A DNA stretch of 64,000 bases from Symbiodinium natans. Lineage: Eukaryota; Sar; Dinophyceae; Suessiales; Symbiodiniaceae. Position numbers and translations under genes: made by a program. Shown here one piece after another: positions 11,401-21,325 of this stretch. The stretch spans positions 288,420 through 352,419 of the forward strand of contig CAJNDS010002584.1 of NCBI GenBank assembly GCA_905221605.1, read 5' to 3'. The notes beneath the pieces are model-generated. The model was not told the origin of the DNA. It did no database searches and saw only the letters and a program-made list of their open reading frames with translations. Every line of letters starts with the position of its first letter. Position 1 is the stretch's first letter.

Positions 11401-13060
11401 AAAAGGTTTCAGAAAGGCTCTTAGGGAGATGACTGATTGCCTTGTTCACAAGCTCCCAGGTGGCCGAAGCTCCGCCTCCGCCGCCGCCGCCGCTGCCCCC
11501 GCCCCTTCCACCGCCAAAGCCCTTGGAGAAGAGCAAGAAGGAGAAGAAGCAGGACAGTCGGACCGCCGTATGACAGCTAGAGGCTGAGCGCGAAGCCCAG
11601 GGTTCCGAGCATGCGTTCACTTTCACTTCTCTTTCCTTTTCAATAGTTTCAATACCATCTCCGCGCCAATCATATTTACATGTTTCCGGCGCAGCGGAGT
11701 GAACGAAAGTCCGATTCTTTGCAGCTTTGTTGGGAACTCTCTTGACAAGGAACCCACCCACATCACCCCAACATCAGGCTTCTGGACGTTCCCCTGCTCA
11801 TTGCACATGCAGAGGTGCCAGCTCAGTGCAGCCGGAAGCCGAAAAGGTCTATGTTTTCGCATGCTCCCAGAGCGAAGAGAGCAGATTAAGTATAGAGTCT
11901 GCGTCTCCTCCTATGATCCCTCGATTTTTTATTTTCTATGCCATGAATGCCAGAGACGGGGTCTGGGCACTTCCCGCAGTGACAGAACTTCAGCTGAAGA
12001 GCAGGTGCGGTGTGTGTGGGCACACCAACATGTGCAAGGAAGAGGTGCCAGGGCATCAGCCGACCCTCCGAGAGCTCTTACGGGTTTGCATCAGTGTGAT
12101 CTCAGGTGCAGGCGAGATGCTCTTGCACCAGATTTGCTTTGCACCGTTGAGGTTTCCAAAAAAAAACTGCAGAAGAGCACAACATGACTGCAAAGGAGCA
12201 CACGTCACCAGCAGCACCAGCGCTGTTTCCCCCCTGTGCTGTGTAACAAGTCACACCTCGAGTGTACGGGTGGTAAGGGTTATGCTTACTTGCGGATGCA
12301 ACATGACTGCCATATTTCAGTGCCCACAACACAACGAGCACTTCGCTGTAAACATTCGATTTGTGGTGTGCGCAGCGGGCAGTCGCTTGCTATTGCATGC
12401 CTCTTTCTCCAGGAGAAGAAGGCCATGCAGAAAGCCTTGCTGAAATCGATGAGCAAGGCCTGATTGGAGTCGATATCCGAGAATTCCTAGCATGTCCTAG
12501 CATTCCCATGTCCATGTGGCACATAGCAAGCCACAGGGGACCTGATGACGATGCCTTTAACTTGCTGGGGGTGCGACCTGACAGCCAGGAGGAGAGGAAG
12601 CAATTCAAGAAGCTGAAAAAGAACCTCATTCGGCATCGTCTTTTCTGCAGCAGATTCGGGTGGTACGCGTAGGGTTGCAGACTGGAGCTTGGCCCGCTCT
12701 AATCATGAAGATCTGGCTGAGGATGCAAAAGCTCCAGGCGAAGGTTGCCAAAGCTGAGAAGGCCCGATCACGTTCCAAAGTTCCCTGACTTGTCACATCT
12801 GAACAAGTCTCAACATCCCTCAACAGATCTCAACACAACTGCACTGACATCTTGCTTGTGCATGCCCACACTCTGAGGCACTCAAGAAGTCGGAGAAGCT
12901 CCTGAGGAGCTGCGTGCAGAGGGCCGCCGTTGCGCTGAGCAGACGGTGAATCCATAGCGTAGCTTTGTGGGCTCGGGGGGAATCGAAGCACCGAAGGAGA
13001 TCCAAGCATGGTGGCAGCCCTTCTAGCTCATCCTCTTCATCCAGCTCTTCTTCGAGCTAG
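8406..13060 (+). CDS. Candidate multi-exon gene 1: WW-domain protein with charged helices and serine tail
   Basis: This is a partial gene model built from exon-like open stretches bounded by AG acceptors and GT or GC donors. It starts with ATG in a GCCGCCATGG context at 8406. The WW-domain segment follows (8734-8871), then several short Lys/Glu/Arg-rich segments (9148-9184, 9358-9432, 9513-9589, 9944-9976), an acidic segment (10351-10434), a polyproline segment (11460-11567), further basic helices (12589-12633, 12720-12779, 12878-12907) and a serine-run last exon ending at 13060. WW plus proline-rich and charged coils suggests a nuclear or RNA-processing scaffold, but that is inference. Exon phases were not all reconciled, and two genes could be merged here. 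Confidence 0.45.
8734..8871 (+). CDS. Gene 1, WW-domain exon
   Basis: After GACAAG the frame reads basic helical residues (SRQKRVQAQLEAKLQ) and then a WW-domain core: PLPPGW with the first conserved Trp, a variable turn, GAFYYAHP with the aromatic pair, and SKRTQ. WW domains bind proline-rich ligands. The exon is exactly 46 codons. It ends ACTCAG and is followed by GCCAGA, consistent with a GC-type donor. The second conserved Trp would fall at the exon junction and is not seen before the splice. The next candidate exon begins AHPPAT, so the second Trp may be missing. Confidence 0.7.
8945..9040 (+). CDS. Gene 1, candidate exon after the WW segment
   Basis: It follows CCATTCCAG and reads AHPPATMYEGLPNPEP, then a Pro/Arg-rich segment ending near VRLK. 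It would complete the tail of the WW fold with Ala instead of the second Trp. The 3' boundary is uncertain because the DNA runs into a T-rich tract near 9040. Confidence 0.35.
9148..9589 (+). CDS. Gene 1, short charged-helix exons
   Basis: Three exon-like stretches occur here. 9148-9184 lies after CACTGCAG and before GTTCAC and reads DIVQDAADAARK. 9358-9432 lies after TGTCAAG and reads AEAKKKEQEAEVRALSR and continues to a TCAAAG end. 9513-9589 lies after TGTCTAG and reads ILKEEKARIAAKQEAARM then RRKRDED. All are Lys/Glu/Ala/Arg rich and would form helices or coiled coils. The DNA between them lacks coding character. Together they look like one spliced coiled-coil region. Confidence 0.45.
9655..9671. 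repeat. TA microsatellite
   Basis: (TA)n of about eight units within a putative intron of gene 1, followed by CATATTATGTATGTG. Confidence 0.9.
9944..9976 (+). CDS. Gene 1, 11-codon charged exon
   Basis: After AAAACAG the frame reads ALRKADEEAKQ and then meets GTCCGC, so a short in-phase exon with AG acceptor and GT donor is plausible. It continues the charged-helix character of the preceding exons. Confidence 0.4.
10351..10434 (+). CDS. Gene 1, acidic exon
   Basis: After CGACGGCCAG the frame reads EAAGAEEVIRALDILHSPAE and eight further residues ending HEQ. This is 28 codons, with CAG then GCTGTG at the end (possible GC donor). The segment is helical and not assignable to a family. Confidence 0.35.
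10435..11459. other. Introns and weak exon candidates of gene 1
   Basis: Possible exons lie near 10610-10680 (basic, KAREKRALAPKETFEEAG-like), 10741-10810 and 10890-11020 (reading LNADEHFGAWERRDES, then an acidic Glu/Gln-rich part). Frames conflict between candidates, and boundaries cannot be set from this sequence alone. Confidence 0.3.
11460..11567 (+). CDS. Gene 1, polyproline exon
   Basis: After AGCTCCCAG the frame reads VAEAPPPPPPPLPPPLPPPK, then a Lys/Glu-rich tail (EKSKKEKKQDSRTA). This is exactly 36 codons, followed by GTATGA as a GT donor. Such runs are typical ligands for WW or SH3 domains, which fits the WW exon upstream. A GCCGCC microsatellite underlies the run, so slippage could also have shaped it. 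Confidence 0.45.
11568..12588. other. Introns and cysteine-containing segment of gene 1
   Basis: Mostly non-coding in character. Near 11990-12110 an open stretch reads CGVCGHTNMC followed by a charged region, which could be part of a small zinc-binding unit, although too few Cys/His are visible to call a domain. Near 12412-12460 a short basic stretch reads EKKAMQKALLKSMSK. Confidence 0.3.
12589..12907 (+). CDS. Gene 1, basic C-terminal exons
   Basis: Three short open stretches follow AG acceptors. 12589-12633 reads EERKQFKKLKKNLIR. 12720-12779 reads RMQKLQAKVAKAEKARSRSK, and without splicing would meet TGA at 12786. 12878-12907 reads ALKKSEKLLR. All are Lys/Arg rich and lie just upstream of the serine-run terminal exon, as in the tail of an RS-like nuclear protein. 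Confidence 0.4.
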
Positions 13061-13284
13061 GTGGGGCTGAAGCTACCAAGTCGCTTCTAACCCCTGTACT
13101 AGATCACCCGCCGGACTGCAAACCTGCGGATGCGAACCAATGTTGTTTTTGGCCAATGCTCACCCTAAGTCCCTGCAAAGGCTCTCTGAGTGCATGGCCT
13201 TTGAGCAGACCATGTTGAGCGAGGAAGGGCTAAAACAGCAGCGAGTTTGGAAGCTGTGAGTTTCGGCTTGCTGAATACTGACAC
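12962..13284. repeat. Dispersed duplicate R1 (terminal exon plus downstream DNA)
   Basis: About 320 bp, from the end of the last intron (GCTTTGTGGG) through the serine exon and about 220 bp downstream (including CCGGACTGCAA and CCTTTGAGCAGACCATG), is shared with 21220-21557 and 35300-35625. Sequence continues to match after the stop codon, so the unit of duplication is DNA, not just the exon. Confidence 0.85.
12989..13060 (+). CDS. Gene 1, serine-run terminal exon (copy R1)
   Basis: After GAATCGAAG the frame reads RRRSKHGGSP followed by twelve consecutive Ser and a TAG stop at 13058-13060. The serines use mixed AGC/TCN codons, so the run is kept at the protein level and is not a simple trinucleotide repeat. 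Homologous exons with the same phase and stop occur at 21254-21325 and 35329-35400. Basic-then-serine tails are common in splicing-related proteins, but the family is not identified. Confidence 0.6.
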   Translation, partial: HRRRSKHGGSPSSSSSSSSSSSS

Positions 13285-13930
13285 TCCCGTGTGTGTGCGA
13301 TTTGGAGGCGTTTTTGTGCAGGGCCAGGCAGTTAATCTCCCTATGGAAATGTTCAAACTTCTTCAACAAGGAAATCATTCAAACAGGATGACTTAAAATG
13401 ATTGAATGGTGCAAGCCAATTACATCAATCTAAATAACAGGATGGTGGCCTCCAGGGGTAGGGAAATATCTTATTTACGTTTAGTTGGACTGAAGAAAAA
13501 CATCTAAGCCATTAACACAAGTTAATTCCTAAGCTTTGCACTCCTTCAGCCCTTTTTTTTTGGCCTAAACATCTAAACAACTCAAAAAACAAGAACTTAA
13601 CGTGTTTGAATTGTTTTTATTGAAGCAATGGCTTAAACAAGAAAAACAAGTTTAATATCTGAAAAGACATGGTTCGAATTCCAAGCCCTCCAGGCCTCCA
13701 GCCCCCATTTACATTGCGTTACTTTATAAAAATTTATGACAACTTAAACCAATGTATTAAATCATTCAAGCTATCTCACTTCTTTCCACTATTTAAACTC
13801 ATTCGGTAAGTTGAACAGCTTATAGGTGTCGCGCCTACCTTTGGCATGCCACAGTGTGCTTTTGTTCCCTACACTTTTGTACAGATTGCACGATGCCCTG
13901 AGCCCTAAGTAAGGCCCCTCCTTTTGTAAG
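13285..13930. other. AT-rich intergenic DNA downstream of gene 1
   Basis: Base composition drops to AT-rich with short A/T tracts (CTTAAACAAG-like words). No coding character is seen. This is a likely boundary between gene 1 and the next locus. Confidence 0.6.
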
Positions 13931-14597
13931 CCTAAGACGTTCACGTCCTGCCTTGCATGAGGTGGGATGCTGCAATGGTACGATGGAGACCATGGTGGCC
14001 GTCGTTGCAGTTGATGTTTAGCCGTTTAGCCATGGTGAGGTGATCGCCGTGTGTTGGCTTCTTTTGGGTTTCTTGGTGATGAATGGCGATGAGAGGTGCA
14101 GTACGCGGTTGTGGAAGATCTAACACCAAATGCTCAGGACAGGCATGACGTCATGAAGTGAAAAGGAGAGAGCCATTGAATGGTGTGAACCTTTTTTCGT
14201 GAAGCGAAACCTCCCCCAGGAAAGGACAAGTTTGGAGTTGGTTTTGCGTGCAGAACTCTCCTTTGAAAATCTTCGGGCTCCGGATTTCTTGGGGCCCGCT
14301 CTTTATGCGTAGAAGGTCCCAGACAAGGCGTCCCCCAGACAGAAACATTTTTTTGCTTTTGTGTTGCGTAAGATGCTTTGTCTCGGATGGTACAAGGTTT
14401 GAGACGGGACCACAGGCAGCTGAGCTGTCGACTATGGGGATGAGAAACCGCTAGTTCTGGTCCGCGCTTTTGCCGTGCTCCCAGGACATTCAGTGCAAAG
14501 AAGGCCCTGAGCCTGCGAGGGCATCATGTATCAGATTTGTCATGATTTGTCCCAGCACATGGGTGCTCACTGTTTTCCGACATTTAATTTAGTTTTC
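13931..14597. other. Unassigned stretch
   Basis: Short open frames occur on both strands (for example the minus strand at 14151-14348), but none has a recognisable domain, strong start or matching splice pattern. Confidence 0.35.
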
Positions 14598-14740
14598 AGA
14601 GTCGACAGCACTTTACAGCAGTTCTTCGACAGACCTACGATGTACGAGCGCTTTGAACCAGCAAGATGTTCAGCCACAGCAGCAGCAGCAGCAGCCCATA
14701 AGAGTATCACCATTGCCTCGTGCCACACCGGCATGTCGCA
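14598..14740 (+). CDS. Candidate exon with polyglutamine
   Basis: After TTAGTTTTCAGAG a frame reads RQHFTAVLRQTYDVRALNQQ, continues through six consecutive Gln encoded by CAG, and then PIRVSPLPRATP. A second frame over the same DNA is also open, so the assignment is uncertain. If real it belongs to a gene between gene 1 and gene 2. Confidence 0.3.
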
Positions 14741-15020
14741 GCTGCAGCCCCAGAAGCTGTGTGAATGTCAATGCAGCCTCAGATTGCGTTCGACCGCTAG
14801 ACTTGCTGGGAGGCTCTTGAGTCCGAAAAGGCGGAGAGTTGAGGCGCGTCGAGCGGGAGCCTGTGCAGATCCTTTTCCATGTCGGCACAGATGTGTGCCG
14901 CCAGCAAATCGCATGCCAGGATGGCGATGCGCACGGCTTCGTTCCTGGTTGGCTCCTTGGCACGGGGGCCGTTTCTCAGACGCGTGCCCGTTCGTCTCTG
15001 AGTTGCTGTTGTTCTCTCAG

Positions 15021-15109
15021 GTGCGGGTAGCGCGTGCCCAGCCGACGAGCGTGGACCCATGGCTCAGCAGGCCATCATACCAAGCGGTGTTTGGAGAGAG
15101 GGACGGCAG
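15021..15109 (+). CDS. Candidate exon
   Basis: A clear acceptor TTCTCTCAG precedes a frame reading VRVARAQPTSVDPWLSRPSY and then QAVFGERDG. It ends at GGCAG before TTGAGC. No family is recognised. Confidence 0.3.
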
Positions 15110-16011
15110 TTGAGCGGGCCCGCTCCGATGCTTCTGACTCCGGCTTGACAGAAACAAAGCTGACCCTTGTCATGTGGTGCCCGCCCCCGCAGCTCATTCT
15201 TCTGCGTGTGACCCAAGTGGGTAGGGAGCGCTGTGTGCAGTTTGCACAGAGGATCTGGGCATCAGGGCGAGGCCGCGGCTCCCTCCAAATCCAGAGGCGC
15301 ATCCTGTGAAGTCTTGTGCGACGTCGCGTGCAGTGCGCCGCAGGATCTTGGGCTCTACCGCTTGGCACTGCAGGCATCCGAGCCTTCTCAAATTTGTCAA
15401 AGCAACCGTGTCTTTGTTCGTAGCTGCCAGGAGGGGCGGTCCCGATCCAGAGGCTCCTCTGATTGGTGCTCCTGCTCGCTCATGTAGCACGGGCCCTGAG
15501 AGGTGCTGGAACTATCGATGGTGTAGGTCTTTAGGTCTTTAGGTCTTTACGAAGTCAGAGGATCGGTTGAGGTGTCGATGGGGACTTACCATGCGTGCAA
15601 CGCGGTTCGTAGATGCCACACACTTTCAACGACATGGTCTTGGTCCACCGGCTTGGTCCCAGGCAACTGGCATCCATCGCCGCATTGCCGGCAGGAGTGC
15701 GGGGTTAGGGAGGCCAGCTGGTTTCACCCCAGCCTGCAAGCTAAAGAGGTTGTACTGGGCTTGTAAGTGCAGCTTTGTGCATGAGTCCCTCAGATACGGC
15801 CTCAACGCCTTGAGAAGAAAACTGGGCTTGGTTACAGTGCCTTATGGTTGCGTACATCTGCTTGCGGCTCTTTGGTTTCACCTGGGACGATGAGGGTTGG
15901 TCGTCTCACGTTTCAAGGGTTGCGCGGGACCATGCTGTCAAGGGAGACAGGCACGTCCATTGCAAAAAAAGTCCGGTGCCACAATGCTAAATTATTCAAG
16001 GGGCTGTGCCC

Positions 16012-16137
16012 CAAGGCGGCAGCAGCCAGGAGCTTAAGCTTAAGCCCGAAAACCCCGAATATGAAAATGCGGCAGACGCAACGTCGAGCGGGCAGCCGTT
16101 AAAGTGGGGTGGCTTCCCATGGAGCGAGCATCATTGA
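16012..16137 (+). CDS. Candidate C-terminal exon
   Basis: The frame reads QGGSSQELKLKPENPEYENA, then ADATSSGQPLKWGGFPWSEH, and stops at TGA 16135-16137. It is hydrophilic with no low-complexity bias, so it looks like real protein. The upstream boundary is unclear and no family is recognised. Candidate exons nearby (15300-15420 and 16205-16330) are weaker. Confidence 0.3.
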   Translation, partial: QGGSSQELKLKPENPEYENAADATSSGQPLKWGGFPWSEHH

Positions 16138-17243
16138 GAGCATCATGGGCATCAGAGGCCTCACAAAGCCTCCAGAAAGTATCAGGAGTGTAGCAGCGGG
16201 TGGTCCTTGAAATCGGAGCAGGACCTGGACCTGGCCTCCCCGGCGGCTTGTCTAGAGAACATCACCCGTACCTCCACATTACGCAGACGAAGCCTGGTGG
16301 CTCTGAGGCCAAGGGAATGGGAAGCTGCCACATGCGATGCTCGCTTCAAAAGTGTTTGGAGAGCCTTTTCTGCAGCTCGGCTGCTGCAAATAAAGGCAGG
16401 TACTGACAGTGAGCCCTTGGTGCTCAAGGTCAGTCTTCAGCAATCGGTAGCTACTGACCGCATGGCCTGCCACGGTTGCCACATGCGAATCAACAAAGTC
16501 AACCGAGCAATCGTCAATCCACAAATCTGTGGTGGACATCGAGTGGACTTTTTTCCACAGGGTCATGTTTGACCACCCTTGGAGGGGGAGGCGGGGATGG
16601 AAGGAAAAGTTGCCTACGCAATTTTGTGGTGCCAGCCACGGATGCAGCGGGTGGGGGCTTGGGGAAACTGGAAGAAACAAAAACTACACATGCAGGCTCT
16701 GGTCGCCGCGTCAAGACGCCCTAGCTTTGAAAGCAAAAACTCGGGACTTTTCTCAGCATTTCTTTCTTAGCACCTTTGCTCTCCATGTCTTTAAAGCCTC
16801 GGGAAGTGCCAAGGGCCTAAACATGCTTGGCAGCTGCTGGGCCCAGCTGCGTGAGTTAGAGTAGTTTCGGAGATCTCACTGGCGAGCATTGTCCCCTTTG
16901 AAGCCTGGCATGTTCGCAGATCTTTTCAGTGGCGGGCTCAGGTACACTACAGCAGTACAGATGTTAGTTCGCTGAGCGCGTGCACGCAGAGTTGTTCCTG
17001 GCTTTTTCCTGGCTGCAGCAACCGAAGGCGGGTGGTTTGGGCCAGAAAGGAGGCCCGAGGAGAAGTTTGCCACGCTCTCGGCTTCATTTGGCCACTGGGA
17101 CTTACTAGCGGCTAGCGCAGCCTGCTTGGTCGATCGAACTGCGAGGTCGACGAGTTGTCGAGATCCCCCGAAACCCGCTTTCACGCCGCGGCCTGCGAGT
17201 TTTGTCCGCTGTGTGCTCCGTTAAGCTTGCCGAGGTCGAAGGA
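16138..17243. other. Unassigned region upstream of gene 2
   Basis: Contains weak exon-like frames (near 16205-16330 reading SEQDLDLASPAACLEN) and no repeats. It ends at the start codon of candidate gene 2. Confidence 0.35.
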
Positions 17244-17339
17244 ATGTCGGGCCCCGGGATGGATCCTCAAGCCAAAATCAAGATCATATCATGTCCAAGT
17301 ATCGACGACTACCGCTCCTGCCTGGCCCTGCACAAAAAC
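17244..17339 (+). CDS. Candidate gene 2, first exon
   Basis: ATG at 17244 in GAAGGAATGTCGG opens a 32-codon exon reading MSGPGMDPQAKIKIISCPSI and then DDYRSCLALHKN. It is followed immediately by GTATGGGTAA, a convincing GT donor. The first intron then contains poly-C and T runs. Later exons of this gene would lie inside the duplicated segment that starts at 17795. The family is not recognised. Confidence 0.45.
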
Positions 17340-17360
17340 GTATGGGTAACATATTTTTTA

Positions 17361-17372
17361 CCCCCCCCCCCC
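17361..17372. repeat. Poly-C tract in putative intron
   Basis: Twelve C bases preceded by ATTTTTTA and followed by GATATTTTTTTG, then a second C-run. It lies 20 bp into the putative first intron of gene 2. Confidence 0.9.
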
Positions 17373-17857
17373 GATATTTTTTTGACCCCCCCACATGCTG
17401 GATGCTCAGATCAAGCCAAGCTTCTCCCATCTCACAAGTCAATGCGGCCACACGCAGCAACAAGCGCATGCGTTTCACAACAAGAAGCAATTGCAGTTCA
17501 TGTACACAAAGGCAGCAAGCTTGTGTGCTGTGAATTCACTGTGGTCATCGGACAGCCGCCAGGCGCTCTTCGCCAGCACGTCCTAGTCTCCGAGTGGGCT
17601 CTCAGAGCCATGCAAGGTGTGACAATCTGCCAAAAAAAAGATGTAAAAGCAGGAATAAAGCGCACGGTAGACTCACGAACTTGCTTCTCGGGATCGGAGG
17701 GGAATCACAAGCGATCCCTCTGCGAAATGCCGTGTTACTGCATCTAGGGTCGGGTTGGAGTGCGGTGCTGTCGCGCGCCAAACCCTCCAATGTTGCAGCC
17801 GATGCTGTGGCTCAAGCAGATCACACCCTTTCTCTCCTCGCCTATCCTCGCCTCGCC

Positions 17858-18078
17858 ATGAAACTGAACATCACGCGTGAGGAGTTTGAGGCGCTCCCGC
17901 TGAGGCACCGGATTGTCCAAAATCACGACTCTAGGGAGCATGCTCACAAGGGCGACTCGGCGTCTCAAGCCCCTTGTGCTGTAGGGTTCCCGGCCCTTCC
18001 AGGGAACAAATGCTCCTCGTGGAGTTTGTGCGGAGGGCGCGCCGCCACCGACGCAAAGAGATTCGGCGGGCTGTGAAG
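17858..18078 (+). CDS. Gene 2, conserved exon segments
   Basis: A frame from ATG 17858 reads MKLNITREEFEALPLRHRIV and continues to about HAHKGDSASQ. A second segment at 18001-18078 (after CCAG) reads GTNAPRGVC in one frame and MLLVEFVRRARRHRRKEIRR in another. The latter is the likelier coding frame because it is strongly basic and helical. The DNA of the first segment is identical in the duplicate at 31240-31350, while the second differs by a three-codon insertion that keeps phase. The family is not recognised. Confidence 0.4.
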
Positions 18079-18229
18079 GCTGGGACACGTTGGTTGTGAA
18101 CCCACTCGAACTGTCCCTTACACTGCTTATCTGCTCAGGAATCCTGGGTCTATTGGCTGTGCGGCCTCTGCTAGGGAGCCTCGGCTGTTCACGGGCTGTC
18201 TTATTCCATGCAGTCTTCAGGTCGATAAC

Positions 18230-18553
18230 CTAGATTCAAGTCACCAGCGGGCTGCTGTTGCGGTGCCCTCAATTGGCGCACAGTTCCCTCGAGTTCCGAG
18301 AAAGCTCTGCCAAGGACAGTGAGGATGGACTTCCAGGGGCCCAAGTTCCATGTGGGTGAACTGGCAGGCAGGGTTAGGGGGGGAGAGGGCATAGTAGACC
18401 TTATGCAAAATCCCAGAAGAATGGTTAGTTATACTCGTAGGGCGGGGATAGACCCCTCAGTTTGCTATCTCGAATGGAGTGGCAAAGGGCTGTCCAAGCA
18501 GTTCAACAGGGTGGTGCATCAATGACTGTATCTATTCGGGCGCGCTTCAGCCG
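18230..18553. other. Copy-1-specific stretch of the duplication
   Basis: About 320 bp lie between AGGTCGAT and AGCAAAGTTC and are absent from copy 2, where the two flanks join directly. No transposon features or terminal repeats are obvious. Confidence 0.7.
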
Positions 18554-18987
18554 GCAGCAAAGTTCAGGAAGCCTTCTCTGGACTGCAATATAACTCAAGT
18601 TTCCTGCGCGCAGATCTCCAGCGCATGAGCAAGCCAACTTCGCGGGGGGGGGGGGGTGTCCGGTATGCTTCTGTTGCCTGGAGGCTCTTTATCGCTCTCA
18701 GACTTTGTGCGCTCTTCAAAAAACTGTTAGCTTTGGACGGGGCAGGCGAGGGCTGGGCAGGAAGCGGGTTGGGAGTGGTGGTGGTGGGGGGTGGGTATAG
18801 AAATAGGTGGGAAGAAAGTGGGAGGGGGTGGGGAAGGGTGCGAGTGGGGAGGGTGGGTGGGAAGGATTTCCAAACAAGAAGGATCCAAAGAAGATGGAAC
18901 CAGTTTGCTCGAACCAATTTGCTCGAACGCATATTTCCCAGACGGGTTCCTTCATGAAGCAGGCCTTTGAGAACAGGGTGTTCAGTT

Positions 18988-19043
18988 GCATTCGGAGCCA
19001 AGCCCGTGCAGCTGAAAAATGGTGACATCCTGGATTTCGGACC
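18988..19043 (+). CDS. Candidate exon with FHA-like C-terminal strand motif
   Basis: The frame reads AFGAKPVQLKNGDILDFGP and meets GTGAGC, a GT donor. The pattern of a short turn, PVQLKNGD and a hydrophobic-x-FG end resembles the last two strands of an FHA (phosphothreonine-binding) domain, where LxxGDxIxFG is typical. The upstream half of such a domain was not located. Copy 2 at about 31910-31945 keeps QLKNGDILDFGPS but lacks about 20 bp just before it. Confidence 0.3.
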
Positions 19044-19994
19044 GTGAGCTCTCATTTACCGCGTTGTGTCTCCATGGTGGTTGGGGACGGGGATGTGAAT
19101 GCGGCAAGTACATGCCCGACATGCCGAGTGCAGGGAGCAACATGGAACTCCGTCCACGATGCGCCCAAAGGAGCGCAGCAGCGTTGGAAGCGACCGTATG
19201 TGTGTTGAGAGCGAGCGCGCGTTGTCCCAGTGTGGCCGAAAGCGAGGATCATAATGAATGGCAGCTGTAGTACTCAAAAGCACTGCTACACTGTGAGTCT
19301 ATAAGGCCTAGATGGTTGGAACCGATGCGCTTCGGCTTTCTGGTAGCGAGGACTCATCAAATTTCGACATGGAGGATCGCAGGACTCGAACATGGAGGGC
19401 GCCTTGTCAAGTGCATAGTGCCGCCCCGTTCTTGCGATGGGAGGGTGGCGCAGTGCTGTGCTGCTGTGCCTGTTGCCATATGCGTGTCGGGAGGGAGGGA
19501 GAATGCAGCATGTGAAGGCGATCTGCTTGTGTCCTACATGAAAGTACTGCAGCCCCTCGAGAGCCACGACGACGGTGCGAGCGTCCCGGCCGGCTTCGCC
19601 CTCGTGACACCGCTGCTTTTTCTGCTGGTCCAGGCGAGCGCAGGTGGCCCGGAGCTCTGGAGCCGTGGGAGGGGAACCTTGGCAACCTTGGCAGCCTTGG
19701 CAACGTGCGGCAACTCGCATGGCAACCATCTTCTAAGCTTCGCCTTCCACTTCAACACCCACAACACCCGAGGAATCCAGCTGGCGCTGAGGGCCCTGAC
19801 GGTCCTCCTCGTGGGCGGGGCCTCTGGTGCCACGCAGCTCCTGGGCTGCCGGAAAACGGCGAAAATGAAATCGGAATCCGGATTTTGGGCAACGTGTCTT
19901 TCGACAGCATCTCAAGCCCTAATCCCCCTCCCCCTAAACCCTAAACCCCAATTAAGCATGTCTCCTCTCTTCTCCTGTCCCCCCTTGCCCACAG

Positions 19995-20115
19995 GCACAT
20001 GGATCCCAGCCGACTTGGTCTTGCCGTGGCTCGGGTGCGGCAAGGGCACCGTAGCCGCCACTTGGCCTGGGCCCAAAGGAAGCCTGACACTCCTTTTTTT
20101 GGAGATGCTAAGAAC
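19995..20115 (+). CDS. Gene 2, candidate exon reading MDPSRLGLAVARVRQ
   Basis: A pyrimidine-rich acceptor (CCCCCCTTGCCCACAG) precedes a frame reading HMDPSRLGLAVARVRQGHRS, then RHLAWAQRKPDTPFFGDA. The duplicate at 33705-33780 has lost about 20 and 5 bp in this exon, which breaks the frame, so copy 2 is likely a pseudogene if this exon is real. Confidence 0.4.
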
Positions 20116-20289
20116 CATTCGATATAATCGCTTGCGGTGGACCGAGTCGGACCACTGGGGCATACTGGGGCCATCTGCGGCGGCGCCGTGCCCTGCTTCC
20201 TTATGTTTCCTTGCCTGCCTCTTCTGGAAGCAGCGGCGCGCCGTGAGGCGCCGCGCAAATTGATTTCCTTCCTGGGGTCCTCCTCCTTT

Positions 20290-20360
20290 ATTTTTGTGTG
20301 GGAGGGGGGGGGGAGGGGAAGGGGGGAGGGGAAGGGGAATGGGGGAGGGGCGGAGGGTTT
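20290..20360. repeat. G-rich purine tract
   Basis: A GGGGAAGGGG-type run is present in both duplicate copies (33980-34030 in copy 2, shorter). It is non-coding. Confidence 0.85.
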
Positions 20361-21139
20361 GTCTCCTTGGATGAAGGCAGTGCAAGACCTCTCTTCGTCG
20401 TGAGTGCCGAAGATGAAAGCAGCGGTGTGGCCTGGTTGCAACCCACTCCTTGCAGCAGCAAGTCCGAGAGCACTTCGAGGACTCGAGCTTTCGGGCAGAA
20501 TGCAATACATACAATATACAACCCCTTGCACTATAAGGGCACTAATCGTAATAATTTAGAAAGCCTCACGCCGACCGCCTCAGGCCTTCGAGTCTCCCCA
20601 AGCTTCCCTCCCAACCCTCTCTTGGACCAGGAGGGGCTCTTGGCCACTGGTGGAGCTTCGCCCGGATCAGTGACGCTCGGCCTCATCGACATTTAGGTGA
20701 AGAGGGGGGGGAGGGGTGTGTGCCGTGCAGCTTAAATGGGGTCTCTTTGGAAGCTGGCTCTTGTATGTACAAGAGGGAAAAAAGCCACAAAACGTGCCTC
20801 TTAATAACACGAGGAAGCTTCCAAATAAGCCCCTATTTAGGTTTCTGGGGGTTTCCAAGCCGACTTTAACTTAAATAAATCTGACAGGGGAACGCCCCCC
20901 CCCCCCCCCGGTTCCCCGGTTCCCGGATTTAAATAATCTAAATATGAAGGCCTCCTCCAGATTTGAATTATGTAAATAACTTAGTTCCGGGAGGCGGGGG
21001 AGGGCCGCTCCCCCCCCCCCGACCTTTTCAGATTTAAATCATTGAAGATTGGTTTTAACTTCCCGGGCCGAATGAAATAATGTAAACACCTTAAACATGA
21101 AGTTGCGTGTGTGTGGGTGGGTGTGTTTTGTTTTGTGTC

Positions 21140-21211
21140 GAGTGAGTGAGTGAGTGAGTGAGTGAGTGAGTGAGTGAGTGAGTGAGTGAGTGAGTGTGTG
21201 TGTGTGTGTGT
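21140..21211. repeat. AGTG tetramer and TG microsatellite
   Basis: About 14 units of GAGT followed by (TG)n. The matching position in copy 2 (35230-35300) has only TG-rich sequence with isolated GAG, so the tetramer expanded in copy 1. It lies in the putative last intron before the serine exon. Confidence 0.93.
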
Positions 21212-21253
21212 CTGTGTGTTCTTGGCTTTGTGGGTTTCGGGGGAAATTAAAAG

Positions 21254-21325
21254 CACCGAAGGAGATCCAAGCATGGTGGCAGCCCTTCCAGCTCATCCTC
21301 TTCATCCAGCTCTTCTTCGAGCTAG
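21254..21325 (+). CDS. Serine-run terminal exon (copy R2)
   Basis: After ATTAAAAG the frame reads RRRSKHGGSP, twelve Ser and a TAG stop at 21323-21325, the same as R1. Only synonymous or conservative changes are seen. It would be the last exon of gene 2. Confidence 0.55.
   Translation, partial: HRRRSKHGGSPSSSSSSSSSSSS

Noticed and set aside
13668-13690. tRNA T-loop-like GGTTCGAATTCC
   Set aside because: No T-stem pairing and no acceptor, D-arm or anticodon structure around it.
17806-17817. Relic dinoflagellate spliced leader end (TGGCTCAAG)
   Set aside because: Only nine bases match, which is expected about once by chance in a window this size on two strands, and the preceding bases do not fit.
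20047-20066. Second spliced-leader-like word (CCGTAGCC)
   Set aside because: Only the first eight bases match, and it falls inside a plausible exon.
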